From: Paenibacillus vietnamensis
GTDB taxonomy: Bacteria; Bacillota; Bacilli; Paenibacillales; Paenibacillaceae
NCBI RefSeq assembly: GCF_020169515.1
Contig: NZ_JAHMHW010000008.1
Span: 1 to 64,000 of the forward strand
DNA: 64,000 nt
Direction: 5' to 3'
Shown: positions 8,126 to 16,550 of the stretch, piece by piece
How positions within the stretch are numbered: position 1 is the stretch's first letter
Layout: each line of letters begins with the position of its first letter
The notes under the pieces: model-generated
What the model saw: the letters and a program-made list of their open reading frames with translations, nothing else
Told to the model about the DNA's origin: nothing
Database searches by the model: none
Program-made: the position numbers and the translations under genes

Positions 8126-9577
8126 GTGAAACAGATGAAAAACATGAAGCCGATATTCGTACTTTCTTTAGCCGCCGTAATGACGATGTTGTCTGCATGC
8201 AGCGGCAGTAACGGAGGAAATACAGCAGCTCCAACCGAAGCGCCGGCAGCAACGGAGACCGCTCCAGAACCAACCGAAAATGCCGAAGCTCCGGTAGCCG
8301 ATTTAGGCGGCAGAGAAATCCGGATTTCGCACTGGTGGGATGCCACTCCGGTCGGAGATTCCGAAGCGGACGAATTGGCCCGCGAAAGAATCAAAAAGGT
8401 CGAAGAAAAATATAACGTCAAAATCAAATATCTGAATACCGAATACTGGTCGACTCCAGAGAAGATTTCCTCCTCCGTGATGGCGGGCGATCCTTTCGCA
8501 GAGATTGTCCGGCTGCCTGACGGATTTATCTGGGGGCTTATGCAGGGCGGATTCCTGACACCGCTTGATGATTATATGAACGGTTCGCGCGTTGCTCCGG
8601 ACGTCATCGAAGCGATGCGTTTTGGCGGCGAGAACGTCATCGGCTTGGAAAGCTGGTACAACCCGAACGACAGCGGTATGTTTTACAACAAACGGATTTT
8701 CAAGGAAGCGGGCTTGAAGGATCCTCAGCAGCTGATGGACGAGGACAACTGGAATTGGACTTCGATGCTTGATGCCGCCAAGAAATTGACCGTGGACAAT
8801 AACGGCGACGGAAAAACGGACCAATTCGGTTTGGCCGGCGCACACTATATTTTCTCCGAGCTGTTGATCGCCAGCAACGGCGGTACGATCTACGACGAAG
8901 CAACCAAGAAAGTGACCTTCGATTCTCCGGCTGCTATGGAAGCGCTTAATTTCGAGCACAGCCTGTACAACGAGCATAAGGTCGTGAAGGAGAACGAAGG
9001 CAACGACTGGGAGGATCCGGCGAAATACTTCGCGGAAGGCACCATTGCGATGTATCCGGGCGGCTTGTGGGAAATCGAGGGACGTATCCTCGACAAGCTG
9101 AAGGACGAGTGGGGCTACGTTTACTTCCCGAAAGGACCTCAAGCAACAACGTATCTCGATCCGCTTGGACAGACGGCGGCCTATGTCATTCCAAAAGGCG
9201 TCAAGGATGCGGATGCGATCGTGAAAATTTGGGAAGAGCTGCAGGACTTCGACAACTGGCAGGAAAACCGCAGACTGTCGCTTGAAAATGTGCTGCCGGA
9301 TGAAACCTCTCTCGCCAATGCAGTGAATGAAGAGGGATTGGTACAGCGGGTGTTCGGCGGACGCTTCGGCGGTCTCGGCATTAAGGAGCAGCTTGACTCC
9401 GTTACCGGCAAATTCGTGAAAGGCGAAATTACGCCGTCCACGGGCGTTGCTCAAGTGATCGGGCCTGCACAAGCCGCTGCCGAAAAAGTGTTAAGCGGCG
9501 AGAAAGCGAAGGAAGATGCCGCGAAGAAGGCGGCTGAGGAAGCGGCAGCCGAGAAAGAGGAAGACGCGAAAGAGTAG
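8126..9577 (+). CDS. Sugar ABC transporter substrate-binding lipoprotein (483 aa)
   Basis: A CUT1-type extracellular solute-binding protein (SBP_bac_1 fold) that captures oligosaccharides for import. The signal peptide ends in the lipobox LSAC (Cys25), followed by a Pro/Thr/Glu-rich linker. The body carries family patterns such as NPNDSGMFYNKRIFKEAGL and a glycine-rich GTIAMYPGGLWE. The C-terminal 30 residues form a charged Ala/Lys/Glu helix. It starts at GTG with AAGGGGAG upstream; an ATG three codons later is the alternative. It is the first gene of the run, and a strong hairpin after it probably allows it to be made in excess of the membrane proteins. Confidence 0.9.
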   Translation: MKQMKNMKPIFVLSLAAVMTMLSACSGSNGGNTAAPTEAPAATETAPEPTENAEAPVADLGGREIRISHWWDATPVGDSEADELARERIKKVEEKYNVKIKYLNTEYWSTPEKISSSVMAGDPFAEIVRLPDGFIWGLMQGGFLTPLDDYMNGSRVAPDVIEAMRFGGENVIGLESWYNPNDSGMFYNKRIFKEAGLKDPQQLMDEDNWNWTSMLDAAKKLTVDNNGDGKTDQFGLAGAHYIFSELLIASNGGTIYDEATKKVTFDSPAAMEALNFEHSLYNEHKVVKENEGNDWEDPAKYFAEGTIAMYPGGLWEIEGRILDKLKDEWGYVYFPKGPQATTYLDPLGQTAAYVIPKGVKDADAIVKIWEELQDFDNWQENRRLSLENVLPDETSLANAVNEEGLVQRVFGGRFGGLGIKEQLDSVTGKFVKGEITPSTGVAQVIGPAQAAAEKVLSGEKAKEDAAKKAAEEAAAEKEEDAKE

Positions 9578-9605
9578 AGTCGGCAACGTACTTATACATG
9601 AAGCA

Positions 9606-9648
9606 GCGGCTGCCCGGTCTTCCAGCGTTCGGAATACCGGGCAGCCGC
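9606..9648 (+). promoter_or_regulatory. Intercistronic mRNA hairpin
   Basis: GCGGCTGCCCGGT and ACCGGGCAGCCGC are perfect 13-nt complements separated by 17 nt, without a T-run. Its place right after a binding-protein gene fits an RNA-stabilising or attenuating stem that raises the binding protein relative to downstream genes. Confidence 0.7.
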
Positions 9649-9691
9649 CCGCTTAACAAGATTCCGCTAGTTTGCAGAAGGGGGGAATTAG

Positions 9692-12607
9692 GTGAAAATC
9701 GCATTTTCCAGAATGACGGTCGTGTGGACGACGGTCATCGCTATGCTGATCTCGATATTGGTTTTCCCTATATCACAGTCCGGCGGGGCGCATGCTCAAG
9801 CCGCGGCAAAAACCGAAGCCGAACCAAGCGACGGCCGGAGCTCCTTGACGAACGTTTCAGAAAACAGCTACGACAATTATTTGGAGCGATATAAAAACGA
9901 AGAACAGCCTGCGGAGGAAATCGTCATCCGTGGAGCGGACTACATAAAGGCTGACGGCATGAGCCCCGAGATCATAAGCGAGCTCGGCGGAGTATCGGGC
10001 GAGTTCGTCAAGACGGAAGAGAGCGGTTCGATTCAGTGGGAGCTGGAGGTTCCGAAATCCGGATTATATCATATCGCGATGCGGTATTTTCCGATCGAAG
10101 GCAAAAGCTCCGCCATTGAAAGAGAGCTGCTTATCGACGGAGAGCTGCCGTTCGCCAGCGCCAGAAACCTGACGTTTCACCGCGTATGGAAAAACGAGAG
10201 CGAGCAAATCTCGCAGGATAACAGGGGCAACGAGCTGCGGCCGCGTCAGGTCGAAGCGCCGATGTGGCAAGAGTCGCTTTTTAGAGATACCGAAGGCTAT
10301 TACGATGAACCGTATGTTTTCTATTTCTCTGAGGGCAAGCATACGCTGACGCTTGTGTCTTCCAGAGAGCCGGTGGCGATCGACTACTTAAAAGTGTACC
10401 GGTACGATGCGCCTCCTGCTTACGAAGAGGTGGAGGCAGACTACAAATCCAAAGGTTATACAGAAACGAGCGGGCAACTGATCAAGGTTCAGGGCGAGCA
10501 GGCCTCTTACAAATCGTCCCCGACGTTATATCCGATTCCCGACCGTTCCAGTCCGTCTACAGAGCCTTATAACGTATCGAAGATCAGAATGAATACGATC
10601 GGCGGCAACAACTGGAGAGTACCGGGCCAGTGGATCGCATGGGAGATCGAAGCGCCGGAGGACGGATTATACCGGATTGCCGTTAAAAACAGACAAGAAT
10701 TGCTGAGGGGCATTTATTCTACACGCTCACTTCGGATTGACGGGGAAATCCCGTTTCAGGAAATGACGCAAATTCCGTTTTATTACGACTCGGACTGGCA
10801 GATGAATGTGCTTGGCAACGGGGAAAAGCCCTACTTATTCTATTTGACCAAAGGAAAGCATGAGCTGAGGCTTGAGGTCAGCCTGGGCGCGATTGCGCCG
10901 TTGATTCGCCAGGTGGAAGCAAGCGTGCTCGAAATTAATGCGATGTATCGAAAAATCTTGATGATTACCGGTAATGTGCCGGATCCTTACCGGGATTATC
11001 AATTAGATAAACAAATTCCCGACATGGTTGACGTCTTTCAAAAGCAAAGCGAAGTTCTGAATGCCGTATCGGAAGAGCTGGTGCGCCTGACGGGCGAGAA
11101 AAGCGATAAAACCGCGGTATTGAACAAAACGGCGTATCAGCTGGAGGATATGGCGAAAAAGCCGGAAACCGTCCAAAAACGGCTGGCTCAATTCAAGATT
11201 AACGTCGGCAGCGTCGGCGCCTGGATCCTTCAGGTCAGAGAGCAGCCGCTTGAAATCGATTATCTGACGCTCGCTTCATCCGACGTCAAGCTGCCTAAAG
11301 CGAATGCTTCCGCCGCCAAAAAAGTCGTTCACGAGGTATCGTCCTTCTTCCATTCCTTCTTTGAAGATTACGATACGATCGGAAACACGGCGGAGAACAA
11401 ACAATCCATAACGGTATGGGTCGGAACGGGCCGGGATCAGGCGCAGGTGCTGAAAGCGATGATTGACGACAGCTTTACGCCTCTAACCGGTATCGGAGTT
11501 AATCTGAAGCTCGTTAACCAGGACGTGCTGCTTCGCGCGTCGCTGGCGGGGGAAGGCCCCGATGTGGCGATGCAGGTCGGCAACGATGTGCCTGTCAACT
11601 TCGGGATGCGGAATGCGGCCGAGGATTTGTCGAAATTCCCGGATTACGAGATGGTCGTTCAGCAGTTCCGGGACAGTGCGATTGTTCCTTACCGGTTCGG
11701 CGAACAGGTATTTGCTCTTCCGGAGCAGCAAATTTTCAATATGCTGTTTTACCGGAAGGACATTTTGGAGGAGCTGAATCTGGAGCCGCCGCAAACCTGG
11801 GATGACGTATATGCAATGATCCCGGTGCTGCAAAAGCATCATATGGATTTGGCGCTGCCGATCGCCCAGGCGACGGGCGTCCCCGTGCTGGAGGTCAACC
11901 GGGCGTATGCCATGATGTTGTACCAGATGAAGGGATCCTTCTACCTGAACGACGGGGCCAAGAGCGGTCTGGACACCGAGGTCGGACTTGGCGCGTTCAA
12001 GAAATGGACCGACTTCTACACCAGCTACAAGCTGCCGCTTATCTTTGATTTCCCGATGCGTTTCCGGACGGGCGAAATGCCGGTGGGCATTCAGGATTAC
12101 ACCTTCTATAACTATTTGACGGTATCGGCTCCGGAAATTAAAGGGTTGTGGGAATTTGTTCCGGTTCCGGGAACGGTGCAGCAGGACGGCACGATTCGCC
12201 GGGACGTCGCCAGCGGAGGGACAGCCGCCATCATGCTCAAACAGGCCCAAAACAAAGACGCAGCCTGGGAGTTCATGAAATGGTGGGTCAGCAAGGATTC
12301 CCAAGTGCGGTTCGGCCGGGAGATGGAAGGGCTGATGGGCGCTGCGGCGCGTTACCCGACCGCCAATATCGAAGCGCTTAAGGAGCTGCCGTGGCCGGCG
12401 CGCGATTATCTCAATCTCGAGGAGCAATGGCAATGGGTTCAAGGCGTACCGGAAGTTCCGGGAGGATATTTCACAGGAAGGCATCTGGACAACGCATTGC
12501 GGGAAGTTATCAATAACGGAACAAACACCGCCGACGCCTTGTATGACTATGTGCAAGAAATCGACTATGAAATCGCGCAAAAAAGGGACGAGTTTAATTT
12601 GGACTGA
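9692..12607 (+). CDS. Very large secreted solute-binding protein with N-terminal accessory domains (971 aa)
   Basis: An exported protein roughly twice the usual CUT1 binding-protein length. After a signal peptide (cleavage near AHAQA, residue about 36) come two similar beta-rich segments (residues about 70-240 and 265-410). Both share the pattern 'SG-LYHIA / DG-LYRIA', 'DGE-PF' and 'YLFYLTKGKHELRLE', like carbohydrate-binding or CBM6/35-like sandwiches (inference). A helical linker follows, then a full SBP_bac_1 domain (about 570-950). No lipobox cysteine is seen. GTG start with a strong GGGGGGA ribosome binding site. It is the second binding protein of the operon and may bind long galactan chains at the surface. 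Confidence 0.85.
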   Translation: MKIAFSRMTVVWTTVIAMLISILVFPISQSGGAHAQAAAKTEAEPSDGRSSLTNVSENSYDNYLERYKNEEQPAEEIVIRGADYIKADGMSPEIISELGGVSGEFVKTEESGSIQWELEVPKSGLYHIAMRYFPIEGKSSAIERELLIDGELPFASARNLTFHRVWKNESEQISQDNRGNELRPRQVEAPMWQESLFRDTEGYYDEPYVFYFSEGKHTLTLVSSREPVAIDYLKVYRYDAPPAYEEVEADYKSKGYTETSGQLIKVQGEQASYKSSPTLYPIPDRSSPSTEPYNVSKIRMNTIGGNNWRVPGQWIAWEIEAPEDGLYRIAVKNRQELLRGIYSTRSLRIDGEIPFQEMTQIPFYYDSDWQMNVLGNGEKPYLFYLTKGKHELRLEVSLGAIAPLIRQVEASVLEINAMYRKILMITGNVPDPYRDYQLDKQIPDMVDVFQKQSEVLNAVSEELVRLTGEKSDKTAVLNKTAYQLEDMAKKPETVQKRLAQFKINVGSVGAWILQVREQPLEIDYLTLASSDVKLPKANASAAKKVVHEVSSFFHSFFEDYDTIGNTAENKQSITVWVGTGRDQAQVLKAMIDDSFTPLTGIGVNLKLVNQDVLLRASLAGEGPDVAMQVGNDVPVNFGMRNAAEDLSKFPDYEMVVQQFRDSAIVPYRFGEQVFALPEQQIFNMLFYRKDILEELNLEPPQTWDDVYAMIPVLQKHHMDLALPIAQATGVPVLEVNRAYAMMLYQMKGSFYLNDGAKSGLDTEVGLGAFKKWTDFYTSYKLPLIFDFPMRFRTGEMPVGIQDYTFYNYLTVSAPEIKGLWEFVPVPGTVQQDGTIRRDVASGGTAAIMLKQAQNKDAAWEFMKWWVSKDSQVRFGREMEGLMGAAARYPTANIEALKELPWPARDYLNLEEQWQWVQGVPEVPGGYFTGRHLDNALREVINNGTNTADALYDYVQEIDYEIAQKRDEFNLD

Positions 12608-12628
12608 AGGCGCTAGGGAGGGACTCTT

Positions 12629-13594
12629 TTGCAGAAAACGAAAATCGCGGCCGAGATCATGCTGCAGCCGAAGGGCCGCCCTGCCGGACTGCAGCGGAAG
12701 TGGGAGCTGTTCGTCAGGGATATGAAGCGGGATAAACATGTGTTTGTCCTGCTGGCTCCTTATATGGTGTTGTTTCTGTTATTCACCGTGCTCCCGGTCA
12801 TCATTTCGATCTTCTTCAGCTTTACGAACTTCAATATGCTTGAATTTCCGCGCTGGGTCGGCTGGGAAAACTATTCCAAGCTGCTTTGGAACGACGACGT
12901 GTTTCTGATCGGACTTAAAAATACGCTTATTTTTGCGGTCATCACCGGCCCGGTCAGCTATATCGCCTGCTTTGTGTTTGCGTGGCTGATAAATGAGCTG
13001 AGCCCGAAGGTCAGAGCTTTTATGACGCTTGTGTTTTTTGCGCCTTCGATTTCGGGCAACGTGTTCTTTATTTGGCAAATTATTTTTTCAAGCGATTCGT
13101 ATGGAATTATGAACGGCTTTCTGATGAAGATCGGATTCATCTACGAACCGATTCAATGGCTGCAGGATCCGAAGTATATGCTTACGATCATTATCATCGT
13201 TCAATTGTGGTTAAGCCTTGGCACCAGCTTCCTGGCATTCATCGCCGGACTGCAGACGGTCGACCGCACGCTGTATGAGGCGGGAGCGGTGGACGGAGTC
13301 AGAAACCGCTGGCAGGAGCTCTGGTATATTACCCTTCCGTCGATGAGACCGCAGCTGATGTTCGGCGCCGTCATCCAGATTACGGCTTCCCTTGCGGTAG
13401 CGGATGTCGCGATGGCTCTAGCGGGCTTTCCGAGCGTGCAGTACGGGGCGCATACGATCGTCACCCACTTGGTCGATTACGGCACGATCCGATTCGAAAT
13501 GGGTTATGCGTCCGCAATCGCGACCGTTCTGTTTATTCTGATGCTGGGCACGAATCTGGCCGTTCAAAAGTTGCTCAAGAGGGTGGGGGAATAG
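12629..13594 (+). CDS. CUT1 sugar ABC transporter permease, MalF-type (321 aa)
   Basis: An inner-membrane permease with six predicted helices and the EAA-loop pattern YEAGAVDGVRNRWQELWYIT, which contacts the transport ATPase. It starts at TTG with AGGGAGGG 7 nt upstream. It is closely followed by its partner permease. The ATPase gene is absent from the whole locus, so a shared MsmX-type ATPase is implied. Confidence 0.92.
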   Translation: MQKTKIAAEIMLQPKGRPAGLQRKWELFVRDMKRDKHVFVLLAPYMVLFLLFTVLPVIISIFFSFTNFNMLEFPRWVGWENYSKLLWNDDVFLIGLKNTLIFAVITGPVSYIACFVFAWLINELSPKVRAFMTLVFFAPSISGNVFFIWQIIFSSDSYGIMNGFLMKIGFIYEPIQWLQDPKYMLTIIIIVQLWLSLGTSFLAFIAGLQTVDRTLYEAGAVDGVRNRWQELWYITLPSMRPQLMFGAVIQITASLAVADVAMALAGFPSVQYGAHTIVTHLVDYGTIRFEMGYASAIATVLFILMLGTNLAVQKLLKRVGE

Positions 13595-13599
13595 GCGAG

Positions 13600-14463
13600 A
13601 TGAAGCTGGCCATACATTTCAAAAAAAGAGTGAACCGGTCCTGGCAGGTCGATTTCATGCTGTTCCTTCTGCTTGCCGCTTTCGGTTCCTTTATGGCTGT
13701 CCCGTTGATTTATGTCATCAATAATGCGTTCAAGCCGCTTGACGAGTTGTTCATTTTCCCGCCTACGCTGTTCGTGAGGAATGCAACGCTCGAAAATTTC
13801 GCGGATTTGTTCCAAGTTATGAAAAACTCATGGGTTCCGTTTTCCCGTTATATTTTTAATACGTTTTTTATTACGGCAGCTGGCACCGCAGGCCATATTC
13901 TGCTTGCTTCGGCGGCGGCTTACCCGCTGGCCAAGCACAAGTTCCGCGGCCATAAAGTGCTGTTCTCGGTCATTGTTCTTGCGCTGATGTTTTCTCCGCA
14001 TGTGACGGCCATTCCGAATTATATGATTATGTCGACGCTTGGATGGATCGACACGTATAAGGCGGTCATCGTACCGGCGTTCGCTTATCCGCTTGGCTTA
14101 TATTTAATGAAGCAATTTATGGAGCAAATACCGGACGCGCTGCTCGAGGCAGCGAAGATCGACGGCGCCAGCGAATACCGGATCTTCTGGCAGGTCGTCA
14201 TGCCGCTCGTTAAGCCGGCCTGGCTGACGCTTCTGATTCTGATGATGCAAATGCTGTGGGGAACGGATGGAGGCAGCTTTATTTACAGCGAGCAGCTCAA
14301 GACGATGCATTACGCGATGGGCCAAATCATTCAGGGCGGTATTGCCCGCGCGGGCGTAGGGGCGGCAGTAGCGGTTATTATGATGTCCGTGCCGATCGTG
14401 ACGTTTGTGCTGTCGCAAAGCAATGTGATTCAGACGATGGCTTCGTCCGGCATGAAGGACTAA
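13600..14463 (+). CDS. CUT1 sugar ABC transporter permease, MalG-type (287 aa)
   Basis: The second permease of pair 1, with six predicted membrane helices and EAA motif LLEAAKIDGASEYRIFWQVV. The gene starts five bases after the previous stop. A GGGGGAATAGG sequence upstream serves as ribosome binding site. Together with the previous gene it forms one transport channel. Confidence 0.92.
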   Translation: MKLAIHFKKRVNRSWQVDFMLFLLLAAFGSFMAVPLIYVINNAFKPLDELFIFPPTLFVRNATLENFADLFQVMKNSWVPFSRYIFNTFFITAAGTAGHILLASAAAYPLAKHKFRGHKVLFSVIVLALMFSPHVTAIPNYMIMSTLGWIDTYKAVIVPAFAYPLGLYLMKQFMEQIPDALLEAAKIDGASEYRIFWQVVMPLVKPAWLTLLILMMQMLWGTDGGSFIYSEQLKTMHYAMGQIIQGGIARAGVGAAVAVIMMSVPIVTFVLSQSNVIQTMASSGMKD

Positions 14464-14483
14464 AGCGATGGAGGCGTATAGGT

Positions 14484-15923
14484 TTGATAATAAAGCGATC
14501 GATTCTGGTCCTGGCGGCTCTGTTGATAGCCGCCGGCTTAAGTCCGAAGCCGGCCCAAGCGTCGCCTTACGAAGGATATACCTATTCGTATTGGGGTGAG
14601 GCCGTTCAATCGCCGATTGCTTATCTTCCTTCCAAGACGGTAACGGGACAGGAACTGGGCATCGGCCAATGGACCGCGCCGAACGACATCTTCGCGGCGC
14701 CGGACGGCAATTTGTACGTACTGGATTCCGGAAACGGACGGATTGTGGTGCTTGACAGCCAGTGGAAGGCGGTCCGCCAAATTCAGAGCTTCCAAAATAA
14801 CGGCAAGCAGGACGCCTTCAAAAATCCGGAAGGGATCTTCGTAACCGCCGATGGTCATATCTATGTGGCGGATACCGAGAACAGGCGTGTAGTCGAGCTC
14901 GACGGCAGCGGCGTTTTCGTCAGGGAAATCGGAGCTCCGAAATCGGAGGTCATCAGCGACAATTTCGAATATTTCCCGCGAAAGGTAATCGTGGATAAAG
15001 CCGGGCGCATTTACGTGGTTGCCAGAGGCGTCTTCGACGGTATCATCGAATTCGACAGCGACGGCGGCTTCACCGGATTTATGGGGACGAACCGGGTGCA
15101 ATTCGATCCGGTCGATTTATTCTGGAAGACGGTCTCGACAAAAGAGCAGCGGGAGAAGCTGATCCGGTTTGTTCCGATCGAATTTAACAATTTGGATGTC
15201 GATACGGACGGCTTTATCTATACGACTACAGCCGACAAGCAAACGTCCGCTCCTGTCAAAAGGCTGAACCCTTCCGGCATCGATGTTCTGCGCGTCAACG
15301 GGAATATAGGTCCGGTCGGCGATTTGAGCATCAACCGGTCGGCTTTCATCGACATCGATGTAAGCGGAAACGGCGTGTACCGGACGCTCGATTCGACCCG
15401 GGGACGGATTTTCACTTATAACGAAGACGGCAATCTGCTGTATGTGATCGGCCAGCTCGGCAATCAAGCGGGCACGTTCAAAAATCCGGTGGCGATTGAA
15501 AGCTTCGAAAACCGGATCCTTGTTCTCGACCGCGATTTGGGGAGAATTACCGAGTTTACCGCGACCAAATTCGGAAGCCTGGTAGGCGAGGCAAACGGAT
15601 TATACAGCATAGGGAAGCATGACGAGGCGGCGAAGCTGTGGGAAGAGGTGCTTAGGCTGGATGCGAATTACGAGATGGCCTACATCGGAATCGGCAAGTC
15701 GATGCTGCGTCAGGGCGAATACAAGCAGGCGATGAATTATTTGAAGCTGGGCAACGACAGAGAGTATTATTCCAAGGCGCTGACAAAATACCGCAGGGAA
15801 TATATGCGTGAGTACTTCGGAACCTACATGACGGCCTGCATCGCGCTTATACTGGCTATTTTCGCCGTTCGCCGGGGCTTGAGACTGAGAAAGGGGGGCT
15901 TGAAGCAGGATGCGGTTTCTTAA
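14484..15923 (+). CDS. Exported NHL beta-propeller protein with TPR and C-terminal membrane helix (479 aa)
   Basis: A signal peptide (IIKRSILVLAALLIAAG) precedes NHL-type repeats (residues about 45-400) recognisable by recurring patterns such as APDGNLYVLDSGNGRIVVLD and ADGHIYVADTENRRVVELD. One to two TPR-like helical pairs (YSIGKHDEAAKLWEEVL, about 410-470) follow, then a hydrophobic helix near the C-terminus. It is probably membrane-anchored with the propeller outside. The TTG start is chosen because GGAGG lies 9 nt upstream and the signal peptide begins there; longer forms would run into the permease gene. Its role with the transporter is unknown, but the module position suggests surface scaffolding. 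Confidence 0.82.
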   Translation: MIIKRSILVLAALLIAAGLSPKPAQASPYEGYTYSYWGEAVQSPIAYLPSKTVTGQELGIGQWTAPNDIFAAPDGNLYVLDSGNGRIVVLDSQWKAVRQIQSFQNNGKQDAFKNPEGIFVTADGHIYVADTENRRVVELDGSGVFVREIGAPKSEVISDNFEYFPRKVIVDKAGRIYVVARGVFDGIIEFDSDGGFTGFMGTNRVQFDPVDLFWKTVSTKEQREKLIRFVPIEFNNLDVDTDGFIYTTTADKQTSAPVKRLNPSGIDVLRVNGNIGPVGDLSINRSAFIDIDVSGNGVYRTLDSTRGRIFTYNEDGNLLYVIGQLGNQAGTFKNPVAIESFENRILVLDRDLGRITEFTATKFGSLVGEANGLYSIGKHDEAAKLWEEVLRLDANYEMAYIGIGKSMLRQGEYKQAMNYLKLGNDREYYSKALTKYRREYMREYFGTYMTACIALILAIFAVRRGLRLRKGGLKQDAVS

Positions 15924-16533
15924 AGAAGCTAGATACTCGCTGCACGTCGCCTTCCATCCGTTTGACGGGTTCTGGGATCTGAAATACGAGAACAAAGGAA
16001 AGCTCCGGATCGCGCTTGTCATCTTGTTCGCCGTGACGGTGACGATGATCCTGAAACGGCAGTATGCCGGCTACGTCGTTAATTTCAATCATCCGCTTGA
16101 ATTAAACAGCATCGATGAATTGAAATACATCGTTCTTCCGTTTCTGCTCTGGTGCATCGCGAACTGGTCGCTCACCACGCTGATGGACGGGGAAGGGAAA
16201 TTCAAAGAGATCGTCATTGCGACGGGTTATGCGATGCTTCCTTTGATTTTGGTCTACTTGCCAAATATGCTGCTCAGCAACGTGATTACGCTGCGAGAAG
16301 CTTCGTTCTATTATTTGCTGGAATCCGCAGCTGCGATTTGGTTTATGTGGCTGCTGTTCGTCGGCACGATGACCATTCATCAGTATACGGTGACAAAAAC
16401 GATCTTTACGATGCTGCTGACCGTCGTGGTCATGGGCGTCATTATCTTCCTGGGGCTGCTGTTCTTCAGCCTGATCCAGCAAATCGTCAGTTTTGTGTAT
16501 ACGATCTATCAGGAGCTTTCATTGCGATCATAA
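15910..16533 (+). CDS. YIP1 family membrane protein (207 aa)
   Basis: A multi-pass membrane protein (about five helices) with the bacterial Yip1-domain layout: a short soluble N-terminus ending in HPFDGFWDLK, then helices with the conserved CIANWSLTTLMDGEGKFKEI loop. The gene overlaps the previous one by 14 nt with AAAGGGGG upstream, so the two are translationally linked. The family's biochemical role is not known. It recurs beside DUF5696 proteins and sugar transporters in Paenibacillus-type loci (from general knowledge). Confidence 0.85.
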   Translation: MRFLKEARYSLHVAFHPFDGFWDLKYENKGKLRIALVILFAVTVTMILKRQYAGYVVNFNHPLELNSIDELKYIVLPFLLWCIANWSLTTLMDGEGKFKEIVIATGYAMLPLILVYLPNMLLSNVITLREASFYYLLESAAAIWFMWLLFVGTMTIHQYTVTKTIFTMLLTVVVMGVIIFLGLLFFSLIQQIVSFVYTIYQELSLRS

Positions 16534-16550
16534 AGAAAGGGGGCCAAGCG

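Noticed and set aside
11483..12739. A 418-codon minus-strand frame opposite the large binding-protein gene.
   Set aside because: It is antisense to a well-supported gene, has no recognisable domain and no start signal; GC-rich codon bias of the real gene explains it.
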